Positions 20,301-29,773 of a stretch of DNA of 64,000 nt are shown here, piece after piece. How positions within the stretch are numbered: position 1 is the first letter of the stretch; each line of letters begins with the position of its first letter. The notes under the pieces are model-generated. The model saw nothing but the letters and a program-made list of their open reading frames with translations. It had not been told where the DNA came from and did not search any database. The position numbers and the translations under genes are program-made. Origin of the DNA: Haemophilus haemolyticus (GTDB lineage: Bacteria > Pseudomonadota > Gammaproteobacteria > Enterobacterales > Pasteurellaceae); assembly GCF_003351405.1 (NCBI RefSeq), contig NZ_CP031240.1, positions 1,426,001-1,490,000 on the forward strand. Reading direction: 5' to 3'.

Positions 20301-23300
20301 TGCCAACAGCAGATGTGTCAAATGGTAAATTGGTGACAGCTGAAGAGTTAGTAACAGCCTTAAAAGGTATGGGTTGGAAAGCGATTGCAGGCAATGACGG
20401 TACTGGAACAGTTACTGGTAATACAGAAGAATTAGTTAAAGCTGGAGAAACAGTAACTTTCAAAGCAGGTGATAATCTTGCTGTAAAACAAGCGGGTAAA
20501 GATTTTATTTACTCCTTGAAAACAGAATTAACTGGCTTAACAAGCGCTGAATTCAAAAATGCAGCAGGAGATAAAACTGCGATTAATGCTGACGGTGTAA
20601 CAATTACTCCTGTGGATACTACAAAACAACCAGTATCTTTAACAAAAGATGGGTTAAATAATGGTGGCAATGCAATTACGAATGTAGCAGGCAACTTGGA
20701 TGGTGCTAAAAAAGATACAACTACACCAAAAACTGAAGCTGCTGCACCAAATACAACAAATAAAGATGGCGATAAGTACATCAACCCTAACAATGCAGCG
20801 ACAGTAGGCGATGTATTAAATGCAGGTTGGAACTTACAAGAAAATGGAACAGCGAAAGACTTCGTAAAACCATATGACACTGTAAACTTTATTAACGGTG
20901 CAAATACGACAGCTGTGGTAACTACATCTGAAGATGGTACAACAAGTAAAGTAACGTATAACGTAACAGGATTACCTGTATCCTACACAACTGAAGATGG
21001 AAAACCAGTTTCCAAAGTAGGCGATAAGTTCTACACAGTAAACGAAAAAGGCCAACCTGTAACAGCTGATGGAAAACCAGCGGTAGGAACAAATGCGGAA
21101 GGAAAACTAGTAACAGCAGATGGCACCGTAATTGAGCCAATCGATCCTACAAAAACTCCATTGAAAACAGCATTGGTAAACCCAACGCCAGCAGCGGATA
21201 AAACTGGTACAACAAGCCCGACTGCATTGAATAATGTAACAAGCAATTTAGCTAACTTTGCTGAGCCAACTGTTAATGGTAAAGTGCCAGCTAAGAATGC
21301 ATTACGTAATTTAGACAATACAGATGTATCCGACAATACAGCCGCTACAGTAGGTGATTTACGTAACATGGGTTGGATTGTATCTTCTGATAAAACAACT
21401 GGTGATTTAGGAAATCCATATTCTGAAGCCGTGAAGAATGCGAACGAAGTGAAATTCGTAGGCACAGGAACAGCTATCGTATCTGGTAAAACAGATGAGA
21501 ATGGTGTTCGTACAATTACTGTTAATGTAGATGACCAAGTATCTGCTAATAATGCAACAACACCAGTTGTATATACAAAAGCAGATGGCACAAAAGTATA
21601 TCCAATTAAAGATGAAAACGGTGCTATTACATACCACACAACTCCAGATGGAAAAGGTCCAGATGACCAAGAAGTTCCAGGAACAGAGGTAATTACGTCT
21701 GTTAATAGTCCTGATGGCACAACAACACCAGCCACATTAGCAAATGTAGCGGGTAACTTGGATGGTGCTAAAAAAGATACAACAGCACCAAAAGCAGAAG
21801 CTGCTGCACCAAACACAACAAATAAAGATGGTGATAAATACATCAATCCTAATAATGCAGCGACTGTAGGTGACGTGTTGAATGCAGGTTGGAATTTACA
21901 AGAAAATGGAACAGCGAAAGACTTCGTAAAACCATACGATACTGTAAACTTCATTAACGGTGCAAATACGACAGCGGTGGTAACAACATCTGAAGATGGT
22001 TCTACAAATAAAGTAACGTACAATGTAACAGGATTACCAGTATCTTACACAACTGAAGATGGAAAACCAGTATCTAAAGTGGGTGACAAATTCTACAAAG
22101 TGAATGAAAAAGGTCAACCACTAGCAGAGGATGGAACACCAGCAGCAGGTACAGATAAAGACGGTAACCCAATTACAGCAGATGGTACTGTGATCAAAGC
22201 AATTGACCCAACAGTAGATCCATTGAAAACTGCCTTGGTAAATCCAAATGCACCTGATGCACAAACAACTACACCTACACAATTAACTAATGTTGCAAAT
22301 GGTGCAGATACTTTCAAACCAGCAAACAATGTGAAACAAGCAAATGATGGTAAATGGTATAATGCAGCGGATGTAGCTCCTAATGGGGCTCCAAAAGCAG
22401 GTGCTCAACCTGTGGTTAGCCCATTAACTACAACGAATGCAGCAGGCGAACCTCTTGAAAAAGGTGCCGATGGGAACTGGTATAAACCTAGTGAATTAAC
22501 AAATGGAGAACCAAACCCAGGTGCAACTCAGCAAACTCCAGCAGATAAACCTGCTAATGCTGAAAAAGCAGGCCTTGTGAACTTTGAAGGTTCTAATCCT
22601 AATAATGCAGCTACAGTAGGAGATTTACAAAATCTTGGATTTATCGTGTCTGCCGCAGATAATGGTTATACTGAGCAAATGCGTAATGCCAATAAAGTAG
22701 AATTTAAAGGTTCTAACGGTGTTTCTGTAACAGGTAAAACATTAGAAAATGGTACTCGTGAAATTACAGTATCCTTAAAAGAAGGTCGTGTAACGAACAA
22801 TGTTATCATTACAAAAGCAGATGGTACTGAAGTACATGGAGAACGTGGTGAAGACGGTAAAGTTTATCACTATGAAAAAGATCCAGTAACTGGTCAACCG
22901 AAAAAAGTTGAAGTACCAGTTGTGGCGGGTGATACAGTAACAAATGATGGTGATGCTTACGTAACAGGTAACTCCGTAGCCACTGCTATCCAAAAATCTG
23001 GCTGGAATATCGGTATTGGTTCTACTACTAAAGAGTTTAGTAAGGAAGAAAAGGTACATGAAAAAGTTAACCCTAATGACAATGTGAAATATGTAAACGG
23101 GGATAATACTACAGTATCTATGGCGGTAGATTCAGCTGAAGACAAAGATGGTACGAAAGTAACAACTACTTACGTCAAATTTGATGTTAATGCAGCAGAT
23201 TTAACTCACAATATCAACGGTACTGTAAATGGTCCAGTGACAGCTGAAATGAAAAAAGCATTGGATGAGGCGAAAAAAGCATTAGCTGATTTACCTGCAA

Positions 23301-24889
23301 ATGCAACGCCTGAAGCGAAGAAAGCAGCTGAAGATAAAGTTAATGTAGCGCAAGCGAACATTAACAAAGTGGGTAATCCAGTTGCAACAGCACAAAGTGT
23401 TGCGGATGCAATTAATAATTCAGGCTTTACTTTAACAACTTCAGGAAATGGTGGTAAGAAGCTTTCTGGTAAAGATGAAGTTATCAATCCTGGTAAGAAA
23501 GTTGATCTTGCAGCAGGCAAAAATATGACTGTGAAACAAGACGATGAAGGTAAAGTGACTTATGCAACAGCAGATGAAGTAAACTTTAGTAGCGTTCAAT
23601 TTGGTGATAATGGTCCGAAGATTAATGCTGCAGGTGATAACATCAATATTGGTGATAAAGACGGTCATCCAACAAAAATTACTGGGGTTAAAGCAGGTGA
23701 TATTTCTCCAACAAGTACAGATGCGGTAAATGGTGCACAAATTTATGCATTAAGTCGTGGAAACGTGCCAAATGTGAAAAATATTACTGATGCCGCAGGC
23801 AATACTTACAACAATGTGATTGTTGATGAGAATGGTACCCCAATCTTGAAGACTTATAACGTACAAGGTCAGAAAGAAATTATCACTAACTCAGTCGTTG
23901 AGGCTGTTCATAATATGAATGAACAAGGTATTAAGTTCTTCCACTCTAATGATGGTGTAAATCGTCCTAAAGTGGAAACTGCAAATAGCTTTGACTCAAG
24001 CGCAAGTGGTAAATTTGCGACAGCAATTGGTAAAAGCGCTGTTGCCCATGGTGATAACGCTGTTGCAATGGGGAATAGCTCTAAAGCATTGGGTAATGAC
24101 TCTATTGCAATCGGTACAGGTAATATTGTTGAGGCTAATAACTCAGGTGCCTTTGGTGACCCTAACGTAATTAAAGCTGATGCAACAGGAAGCTATGCAT
24201 TTGGTAACAATAACGTGATTACGACAAAAAATACATTTGTATTAGGTAATGATGTTAATAATGCAGGCAACTCCACTTCGAGAGAAGGCACCGTTGAAAA
24301 CTCCGTATATTTAGGTAATAAATCAACAGCAACAGCTGGAGATGGAAGCCGTACAGCAAGTTTATATAACATTAAACAAGATGGCACTAAAGGAACAAGT
24401 ACTACGGCAGGTTCTGTAGGCACAGTAACCACAGCAACGGTAGGTAATATGACTTACGGTGGTTTCCAAGGTGCAAAAGCAAATGGTGTTGTTTCAGTTG
24501 GTGCAGCAGGAGATGAGCGTCGTATCCAAAACGTAGCAGCGGGTGAAATTTCATCAACCTCTACTGATGCAATCAACGGTAGCCAGTTATATAGCGTGGC
24601 GAAAGGTGTAGGTAATCGTATTAATAACTTACAAGGCCAAATTAATAAATTAGGCAACCGTATGAATGCGGGTATGGCGACTTCTGCAGCTATGGCAAAC
24701 TTGTTACAACCGCATAAACCGGGTCAATCTGTGGCAACAGCAGGTGTGGGTCAACACAAAAACCAATCTGCAGTAGCAGTGGGTTACTCTCGTATTTCTG
24801 ATAACGGTAAATACGGTATTCGTTTCTCAATGGGTGCTAACACTCAAGGTGAAGTGACAGGTGGTGCAGCAGTAGGATACTTCTGGTAA
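17324..24889 (+). CDS. Large trimeric autotransporter adhesin (YadA/Hia-like)
   Basis: A 2521-residue type Vc secreted adhesin. Residues 1-30 are an extended signal peptide region (MNKIFRIVWSHATQSWVAVS, close to Hia), followed by the hydrophobic core with cleavage near residue 52. YadA-type head repeats (AIGxxA/ATA pattern) fill about 80-270. A neck follows at about 310 (NVAAGNVSENSTDAINGSQ). A long stalk carries shuffled modules, among them ATVGDLRNMGW, NAATVGDVLNAGW and SYTTEDGKPVSKVGDKFY. Further necks lie before a second head (about 2226-2313). A coiled-coil stalk and the four-strand membrane anchor ending in Trp cover 2426-2521. Its length is near Hsf, but the stalk modules differ from what I recall of Hia and Hsf. 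It is flanked by terminators and is the main accessory gene here. Confidence 0.93.
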   Translation: MNKIFRIVWSHATQSWVAVSELTKAHKKQSRNSLKAAVGAAAVLLSINTAEAEVLIGQVNNGTIAAGGSVVSSWGITIGGAIDKAGSHSVHVGDATLEEGERNVIIGTHATAGVDKGVRQFVRQSTAIGGGGAANEGARAFGDQSIAIGANTIAEGNSSIAIGNDDVDKAVDKQLTYTNSEGNKVTGTLGNAYNNLTGKNLLNDGGQYSDTRSGEAAVAIGVKAESGDISLALGTGAKAKVVNGVAIGTGATVERDNAVALGGGATTEKKGTKETSTTVNNFTFKWAGGDKTLEGDIVSFGKEGYERQLKNVAAGNVSENSTDAINGSQLYGVLDKITSDPTFLYAADNSSADTITGDKTTDKITDAKAKKIVARAMNDGRLNLLGGADKDKLSDNNIGVTYENENTIKFKLAKELTGLTSTNVGGIVTNADGINMNNKPITNVTSGLTNHTEPGKAELRNLKNDTVTDGTAATVGDLRNMGWVVSSNKTTGADGTATDAAYSATVKNANEVKFVGKGGAIVSGSTDANGVRTITVEVDKKATAGAGSSESPVAYTKADGTKVYPVKAEDGSVTYHTTPNGEGPNDAVVPGTEVITSVNGPEGTTTPATLTNVAGNLVGAKKDTTAPTTEQAAPTLGKGANEVNPNNAATVGDVLNAGWNLQNNNEAKDFVKAYDTVNFINGDGTTAVVETTDNKVSKIKYNVNTGNGLEKTTDNKIAVKPGDKSLEVTEAGVTVKKADQSLEVTDAGLKVKTDGKTITAGDNGLTINTGDVNPVESGDKKGTVEVPTADAGKIATVDTVVKAVNSASFTLKASATTDGTRNADSAVDENGEQIKAGSTVELVAGKNLDVKHEANGKITFATKDNVTFETVQVGGDQGPKLSKSDAGDIKVSGSDGTAPVKVTNVKDGDISADSKDAINGSQFHKLAKNTIKLAGKNGEEAATETDTQTLDKENGIAFTVKSSDGKLLEVAAAGDTITLTPKVGSVTTDANGVPTADVSNGKLVTAEELVTALKGMGWKAIAGNDGTGTVTGNTEELVKAGETVTFKAGDNLAVKQAGKDFIYSLKTELTGLTSAEFKNAAGDKTAINADGVTITPVDTTKQPVSLTKDGLNNGGNAITNVAGNLDGAKKDTTTPKTEAAAPNTTNKDGDKYINPNNAATVGDVLNAGWNLQENGTAKDFVKPYDTVNFINGANTTAVVTTSEDGTTSKVTYNVTGLPVSYTTEDGKPVSKVGDKFYTVNEKGQPVTADGKPAVGTNAEGKLVTADGTVIEPIDPTKTPLKTALVNPTPAADKTGTTSPTALNNVTSNLANFAEPTVNGKVPAKNALRNLDNTDVSDNTAATVGDLRNMGWIVSSDKTTGDLGNPYSEAVKNANEVKFVGTGTAIVSGKTDENGVRTITVNVDDQVSANNATTPVVYTKADGTKVYPIKDENGAITYHTTPDGKGPDDQEVPGTEVITSVNSPDGTTTPATLANVAGNLDGAKKDTTAPKAEAAAPNTTNKDGDKYINPNNAATVGDVLNAGWNLQENGTAKDFVKPYDTVNFINGANTTAVVTTSEDGSTNKVTYNVTGLPVSYTTEDGKPVSKVGDKFYKVNEKGQPLAEDGTPAAGTDKDGNPITADGTVIKAIDPTVDPLKTALVNPNAPDAQTTTPTQLTNVANGADTFKPANNVKQANDGKWYNAADVAPNGAPKAGAQPVVSPLTTTNAAGEPLEKGADGNWYKPSELTNGEPNPGATQQTPADKPANAEKAGLVNFEGSNPNNAATVGDLQNLGFIVSAADNGYTEQMRNANKVEFKGSNGVSVTGKTLENGTREITVSLKEGRVTNNVIITKADGTEVHGERGEDGKVYHYEKDPVTGQPKKVEVPVVAGDTVTNDGDAYVTGNSVATAIQKSGWNIGIGSTTKEFSKEEKVHEKVNPNDNVKYVNGDNTTVSMAVDSAEDKDGTKVTTTYVKFDVNAADLTHNINGTVNGPVTAEMKKALDEAKKALADLPANATPEAKKAAEDKVNVAQANINKVGNPVATAQSVADAINNSGFTLTTSGNGGKKLSGKDEVINPGKKVDLAAGKNMTVKQDDEGKVTYATADEVNFSSVQFGDNGPKINAAGDNINIGDKDGHPTKITGVKAGDISPTSTDAVNGAQIYALSRGNVPNVKNITDAAGNTYNNVIVDENGTPILKTYNVQGQKEIITNSVVEAVHNMNEQGIKFFHSNDGVNRPKVETANSFDSSASGKFATAIGKSAVAHGDNAVAMGNSSKALGNDSIAIGTGNIVEANNSGAFGDPNVIKADATGSYAFGNNNVITTKNTFVLGNDVNNAGNSTSREGTVENSVYLGNKSTATAGDGSRTASLYNIKQDGTKGTSTTAGSVGTVTTATVGNMTYGGFQGAKANGVVSVGAAGDERRIQNVAAGEISSTSTDAINGSQLYSVAKGVGNRINNLQGQINKLGNRMNAGMATSAAMANLLQPHKPGQSVATAGVGQHKNQSAVAVGYSRISDNGKYGIRFSMGANTQGEVTGGAAVGYFW
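18650..22300 (+). repeat. Shuffled repeat modules inside the adhesin gene
   Basis: Two module types recur. Type A (about 507-510 bases, from NVTS to the next NVAGN) occurs at 18650-19156 and 21233-21742. Type B begins at 19157, 20681 and 21743 with NVAGN and the GAKKDTT motif; the second and third copies carry an extension SYTTEDGKPVSKVGDKFY. The last two B copies are 1062 bases apart. Copies are similar in protein but differ at many third codon positions, so they are not recent duplicates. A more diverged A-like unit is near 22610. Confidence 0.85.
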
Positions 24890-24917
24890 TCTAACTGCAC
24901 TTTATAGTGAATAAATT

Positions 24918-24954
24918 AAAGGGCTAAGTTCTGTAAATAGGACTTAGCCCTTTT
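24918..24954 (+). terminator. Terminator of the adhesin gene
   Basis: AAAGGGCTAAGT and ACTTAGCCCTTTT arms with a short loop and terminal Ts, 29 bases after the stop. Confidence 0.8.
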
Positions 24955-24974
24955 AGTTTGATATAAAAATAGAT

Positions 24975-25004
24975 AAAAAAAGACCGCACTTTAAAAGTGC
25001 GGTC
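24975..25004 (-). terminator. Uptake-signal-pair terminator of purA
   Basis: GACCGCACTTT / AAAGTGCGGTC stem (24982-25004) with seven Ts on the minus strand. Confidence 0.8.
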
Positions 25005-25020
25005 AGAAACTTAAAAGAAA

Positions 25021-26331
<1,311 letters not shown>

Positions 26332-26408
26332 TTATTCGGTTAAATTAGTCAAATGAACAGCCGTTTACTTTACTCTTTTTCGGCTTTAATCTCAATGATA
26401 TAAAAGCA

Positions 26409-26436
26409 AAAGTGCGGTGATTTTTCACCGCACTTT
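26409..26436 (-). terminator. Uptake-signal-pair terminator of lysC
   Basis: AAAGTGCGGTGA / TCACCGCACTTT stem with a 4-nt loop; it ends in TTTTGCTTTTAT on the minus strand. Confidence 0.8.
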
Positions 26437-26447
26437 AGGTTTAGACT

Positions 26448-27800
26448 TTATTCAAATAAGGATTTGTGTAATGAACGAACGACTTCATCAGCATGTTCAC
26501 TTTGCACGAGCATACAAATATTGTTGGTACTCGCGCCATAACTAATCATGCGCACGTTGTAAGATTGGAGCGTATCAAAAATACGTTTTGCTACACCGGA
26601 AGCAATATGTAAGTCGTTCCCGATTAATGCGACTAATGACACGCCAGTATCGACTTTTACTGCACAATATTGACGGAGTTCATCTAATAATTCGGTTGAA
26701 AGTAATTCCGCTCCTGAAGATGCGGAGCCTGTTTTATCTAATGTCAATGCAACGCTCACTTCTGATGTAGTGATAGTATCCACTGAAATTTTGTGTTTAG
26801 CCAAAATGTTAAATACATTCGCTAAGAAACCTTGCGCATGCAGCATACTTAAGCTTGAAAGAGTGAGTAAAGTTTGATCTCGGCGTAATGCAATTGCACG
26901 GAAAGTTGGACGAGGTTGAGGATCGCGCGTGACCCAAGTTCCGCCGGCTTCTGGTGCTTTACTTGAACCCACATAAACGGGGATATTGCTGCGTACGGCA
27001 GGAAGTAATGTGGCTGGGTGTAGCACTTTAGCCCCAAAGGTTGCCATTTCAGCGGCTTCTGCAAAACTCATGGTATCGATTCGTTGTGCTGCTGGCACAA
27101 TGCGTGGATCGGTTGTATAAATGCCTGCAACATCAGTCCAAATTAAAACGTCTTTTGCATTTAATACTTCGGCTAACAAAGCAGCAGAGTAGTCGCTACC
27201 GCCACGGCCTAATGTGGTTGTTTTACCGCTTGGTTCACGCCCGATAAAACCTTGGGTGATGACTAATTCGCCGCGGTCTATTAATGGTTTTAAAATGTTA
27301 TCACTGTTTGATTGAGTCTGTTCATCATTTGGTGCAGCTTTACCAAAATGGTTATTGGTTGCAACAATTGTACGTACATCAACCCAAGTACCTGAGGCAT
27401 TTTGTTCACGTAAAATCTCAATAAAGATTTGAGTTGACATCATTTCACCGTGGCTGATAAGTTCATCGGTTAATGCGGGAGAGGTTGCAAGACTAGCTGC
27501 TTCAGAAAGTGCGGTAATATTTTCAAGATATTTTTCAATAATTGGACGAACACGGCTGTCGTCTTTTAACTCATTCAAAATATTCTCTTGAATTTGACGG
27601 ATTTCACCAATTAATTTTTCACGTTCTGTCGCTTCTACACCATTTGCTAAGGCGACTAATAAATTCGTTACGCCAGCTGATGCAGAAAGCACGACTACGC
27701 GCGTATTGGGATCAGCGATGACAATTTTTGCACAAGCCGTCATCGCTGCATGGTTGGCTACAGATGTTCCGCCAAATTTGGCGACTGAGAGGTGGGACAT
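26448..27800 (-). CDS. lysC: Aspartate kinase III (lysine-sensitive)
   Basis: Phosphorylates aspartate, entry to lysine, threonine and methionine synthesis. The N-terminal kinase motif KFGGTS is at residues 8-13, the kinase domain runs to about 290, and two ACT domains for feedback follow. I use the second Met (MSHLSVAKFGG) at 27800 because GGAG lies six bases before it; the upstream ATG at 27812 has no ribosome site. This gives 450 residues, against 449 in E. coli LysC. It is monofunctional, with no homoserine dehydrogenase part. Unlike E. coli, no lysine riboswitch is visible upstream. Confidence 0.94.
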   Translation of the reverse strand: MSHLSVAKFGGTSVANHAAMTACAKIVIADPNTRVVVLSASAGVTNLLVALANGVEATEREKLIGEIRQIQENILNELKDDSRVRPIIEKYLENITALSEAASLATSPALTDELISHGEMMSTQIFIEILREQNASGTWVDVRTIVATNNHFGKAAPNDEQTQSNSDNILKPLIDRGELVITQGFIGREPSGKTTTLGRGGSDYSAALLAEVLNAKDVLIWTDVAGIYTTDPRIVPAAQRIDTMSFAEAAEMATFGAKVLHPATLLPAVRSNIPVYVGSSKAPEAGGTWVTRDPQPRPTFRAIALRRDQTLLTLSSLSMLHAQGFLANVFNILAKHKISVDTITTSEVSVALTLDKTGSASSGAELLSTELLDELRQYCAVKVDTGVSLVALIGNDLHIASGVAKRIFDTLQSYNVRMISYGASTNNICMLVQSEHADEVVRSLHKSLFE

Positions 27801-27846
27801 AAGATACTCCATTGATGTTGTGTGTTTTTTTATGTAATTAGCTATA

Positions 27847-27875
27847 CAAATAACGAGTTAGCTTTTTATTGTCAA
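27847..27875 (-). promoter_or_regulatory. Candidate lysC promoter
   Basis: Perfect TTGACA (27870-27875) on the minus strand with a 17-nt spacer to a weak TATTTG -10 (27847-27852). The rest of the 365-base gap between lysC and the tRNA cluster holds only the tRNA promoter; I see no open frame or riboswitch in it. Confidence 0.45.
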
Positions 27876-28095
27876 ATAGATTTTTGTTTAAAATTTAGAG
27901 AGTGTTTGTTTTTTAAACATAACTATATTTAGACATGATCTTTGTCATAAATCTGATTATGGCAAGAAAGAAAAATTAAAGCATCAAACTAAATAATCTC
28001 GTTGCTAATTCAGACTATAAATGCGTAAAAAATAATTGATGTGTTTTATTAATAATCAAATGAAAGGGAAAATCCAAATATTTTAAAAAAAGTAT

Positions 28096-28124
28096 TTGAC
28101 GAGTATCGTCAAAATCAGCATAAT
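28096..28124 (+). promoter_or_regulatory. Promoter of the tRNA cluster
   Basis: TTGACG, a 17-nt spacer and CATAAT, followed by a G+C-rich stretch ACGCCCCGC at the start site. This GC discriminator is typical of stable-RNA promoters under stringent control. Confidence 0.8.
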
Positions 28125-28165
28125 ACGCCCCGCAAAGCCGATATGGTTAGGCAAATTAAGGTAAT

Positions 28166-28242
28166 GGCTACATAGCTCAGTTGGTTAGAGCACAACACTC
28201 ATAATGTTGGGGTCGCAAGTTCGAATCTCGCTGTAGCCACCA
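28166..28242 (+). tRNA. tRNA-Met (CAT), elongator
   Basis: Full cloverleaf of 77 bases with encoded CCA. Acceptor GGCTACA / TGTAGCC, anticodon loop CTCATAA. The sequence resembles E. coli metT (elongator), not an initiator. Confidence 0.95.
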
Positions 28243-28247
28243 AATTT

Positions 28248-28332
28248 GCGGGACTGGCGAAATTGGTAGACGCACCAGATTTAGGTTCTGGCGCCGAGAG
28301 GTGTGTGGGTTCAAGTCCCTCGTCCCGCACCA
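28248..28332 (+). tRNA. tRNA-Leu (TAG)
   Basis: Class II tRNA, 85 bases with encoded CCA and a long variable arm. Acceptor GCGGGAC / GTCCCGC, anticodon loop TTTAGGT. It lies five bases after tRNA-Met. Confidence 0.95.
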
Positions 28333-28360
28333 TTTATCGCTTTGTAAGTCAAATAGTAGT

Positions 28361-28435
28361 TGGGGTATCGCCAAGCGGTAAGGCACCGGGTTTTGATCTC
28401 GGCATCCCTAGGTTCGAATCCTAGTACCCCAGCCA
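28361..28435 (+). tRNA. tRNA-Gln (TTG), copy 1
   Basis: 75 bases with encoded CCA. Acceptor TGGGGTA / TACCCCA, anticodon loop TTTTGAT. Confidence 0.95.
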
Positions 28436-28481
28436 TACTATCAAATAAATCTTCTTTATATCTAATCAAAGATTTCTCTGT

Positions 28482-28556
28482 TGGGGTATCGCCAAGCGGT
28501 AAGGCACCGGGTTTTGATCTCGGCATCCCTAGGTTCGAATCCTAGTACCCCAGCCA
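28482..28556 (+). tRNA. tRNA-Gln (TTG), copy 2
   Basis: Identical over all 75 bases to the copy at 28361-28435. The spacer between them is 46 bases. The Met-Leu-Gln-Gln order parallels the E. coli metT-leuW-gln cluster. Confidence 0.95.
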
Positions 28557-28708
28557 TATTTTTTAAATTCTCATAGTTCTAATAAAAGCTAGTTTTTTGC
28601 CTTATCTAAGGTTGTTTTTGAGATCCAGATCTCAAACACGTTTATTTGTAATATAAAGTAATATTCTATTAATGCTATCTTGTTTTCCTGTTCATTTAGG
28701 AGAGCAAT

Positions 28709-29281
28709 ATGGAATTTTCTTTACAATACATCATTATTTTCATTTTTGTTATTTTATTTCTAATTGGCTTATTTTCATCTAAATCGAGATCAACTCGTCG
28801 TAATGCAAAGAAGAGTCGTCTTTATCTTTCAACAGAAAACAAAATTAATATTGTGAATAAAAATGATCATCTTGATGTCGTTATATTGAGTAAGTATAAA
28901 AGAAAAGCCTTGATGAATAAGAGTGAATATCAACTTTTTCTTCGTTTAGAAAAGTTGTTATCTAAAGGTTATCAAGAGTTCCGTTTATTTACTCAGGTTT
29001 CAATGGGAGAGTTTTTAGAATCAATAGATAAAGAGGCACATTTTGCGATAAATAGTAAACGAGTAGATTTTTTGATTGTAGATAAGAACGGCTATGCCGT
29101 AATAGTAATTGAATATCAAGGGCAGGGACATTATCAGGATAATGCAGCGAAGCGTGATGCAGTGAAACGGGAGGCTTGTCGAAAGGCCGGGGTGATTTTT
29201 TTAGAATTTCAGCCAAACTATGGAAAAGCAGAATTAGAATTTGTTGTTGAAAACTTAAAACGTTATTTGATAAAAAATTAA
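28709..29281 (+). CDS. Membrane-anchored DUF2726 protein (nuclease-like fold)
   Basis: A 190-residue protein with one N-terminal membrane helix (about 7-23), a basic stretch, then a DUF2726 domain (about 60-185). DUF2726 is considered related to PD-(D/E)XK nucleases. Candidate core residues are Asp120 in RVDFLIV, Glu135 and Gln137 in VIEYQGQGHY; a Gln replaces the usual Lys, so activity cannot be assumed. It starts after GGAGAGCAAT and lies 152 bases downstream of the tRNA-Gln copies, a position where accessory genes often sit. The role is unknown. Confidence 0.75.
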   Translation: MEFSLQYIIIFIFVILFLIGLFSSKSRSTRRNAKKSRLYLSTENKINIVNKNDHLDVVILSKYKRKALMNKSEYQLFLRLEKLLSKGYQEFRLFTQVSMGEFLESIDKEAHFAINSKRVDFLIVDKNGYAVIVIEYQGQGHYQDNAAKRDAVKREACRKAGVIFLEFQPNYGKAELEFVVENLKRYLIKN

Positions 29282-29322
29282 AGTTTAGGTATTTATTGAG
29301 AAATAATTAAAATACTCATAAC

Positions 29323-29355
29323 AAAAAAGCTAAGACTGATATCTTAGCTTTTTTA
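29323..29355. terminator. Bidirectional terminator, DUF2726 gene / rplY
   Basis: AAAAAAGCTAAGA / TCTTAGCTTTTTT stem with a 6-nt loop between convergent genes. Confidence 0.85.
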
Positions 29356-29374
29356 CTTTGTTCAAACTTGTGAA

Positions 29375-29662
29375 TTACGCGCGTTTGAAGTCAATGTGAA
29401 CCAATTTTGGTTTGAATGGGTGACGTTGCATTGCTTGTACTTTAACTGCAACTTCTTTACCACCGATCACTAAAGTGATCACTTCAGAATAGAAAGATTC
29501 ATGTGCTTGCGCGTTGTTTAATTCATCGTGGTTTAAGATGATTGAAACTGGCTCTTCGCTGCCACCATAAACGATTGCAGGGATTTGACCATTGTGACGC
29601 AGGCGGCGGCTCGCACCCTTACCTTGCGCTGTACGAACTTCAGCGTTAAATTTAAATGCCAT
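29375..29662 (-). CDS. rplY: Ribosomal protein L25
   Basis: The 95-residue short form of L25, which binds 5S rRNA in the large subunit (E. coli 94 residues). The N terminus [20 protein letters not shown] and the RNA-binding [16 protein letters not shown] block are present. No CTC-type C-terminal extension. It is monocistronic with its own promoter, structured leader and terminator, which suggests autogenous control. Confidence 0.96.
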   Translation of the reverse strand: MAFKFNAEVRTAQGKGASRRLRHNGQIPAIVYGGSEEPVSIILNHDELNNAQAHESFYSEVITLVIGGKEVAVKVQAMQRHPFKPKLVHIDFKRA

Positions 29663-29768
29663 TTTAATGTTCTCTTTAAATTAATGTTAAAAGAAAGAAA
29701 ATTGCAGGCGACCCAGCAATTTTCCAAATATTGTTCTCAAAGACAAGCATTAAGCTATACTTTGAGAC
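29663..29768 (-). promoter_or_regulatory. Structured rplY leader, possible L25 autoregulatory RNA
   Basis: The leader between the inferred start and the ATG contains two stems: TCTCAAAG / CTTTGAGA (29735-29742 with 29760-29767), enclosing a small AGC/GCT pair, and GAAAATTGC / GCAATTTTC (29697-29705 with 29716-29724). Neither ends in a T tract, so they are not ordinary terminators. Ribosomal protein leaders of this kind often bind the encoded protein. Confidence 0.6.
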
Positions 29769-29773
29769 GGTGA

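Noticed and set aside
21031..22023. 330-codon antisense open frame inside the adhesin gene
   Set aside because: It mirrors the repeats of the forward gene, has no ribosome site and no recognisable domain; long antisense frames are expected opposite such repetitive coding DNA.
18650..22300. CRISPR-like array
   Set aside because: Repeat units are hundreds of bases, coding and in frame; no short regular repeat-spacer pattern is present anywhere in the window.
27801..28095. Lysine riboswitch upstream of lysC
   Set aside because: Known from E. coli lysC, but I find no L-box motifs (AGGTGC, GGAGCGCTAC) on the minus strand here.
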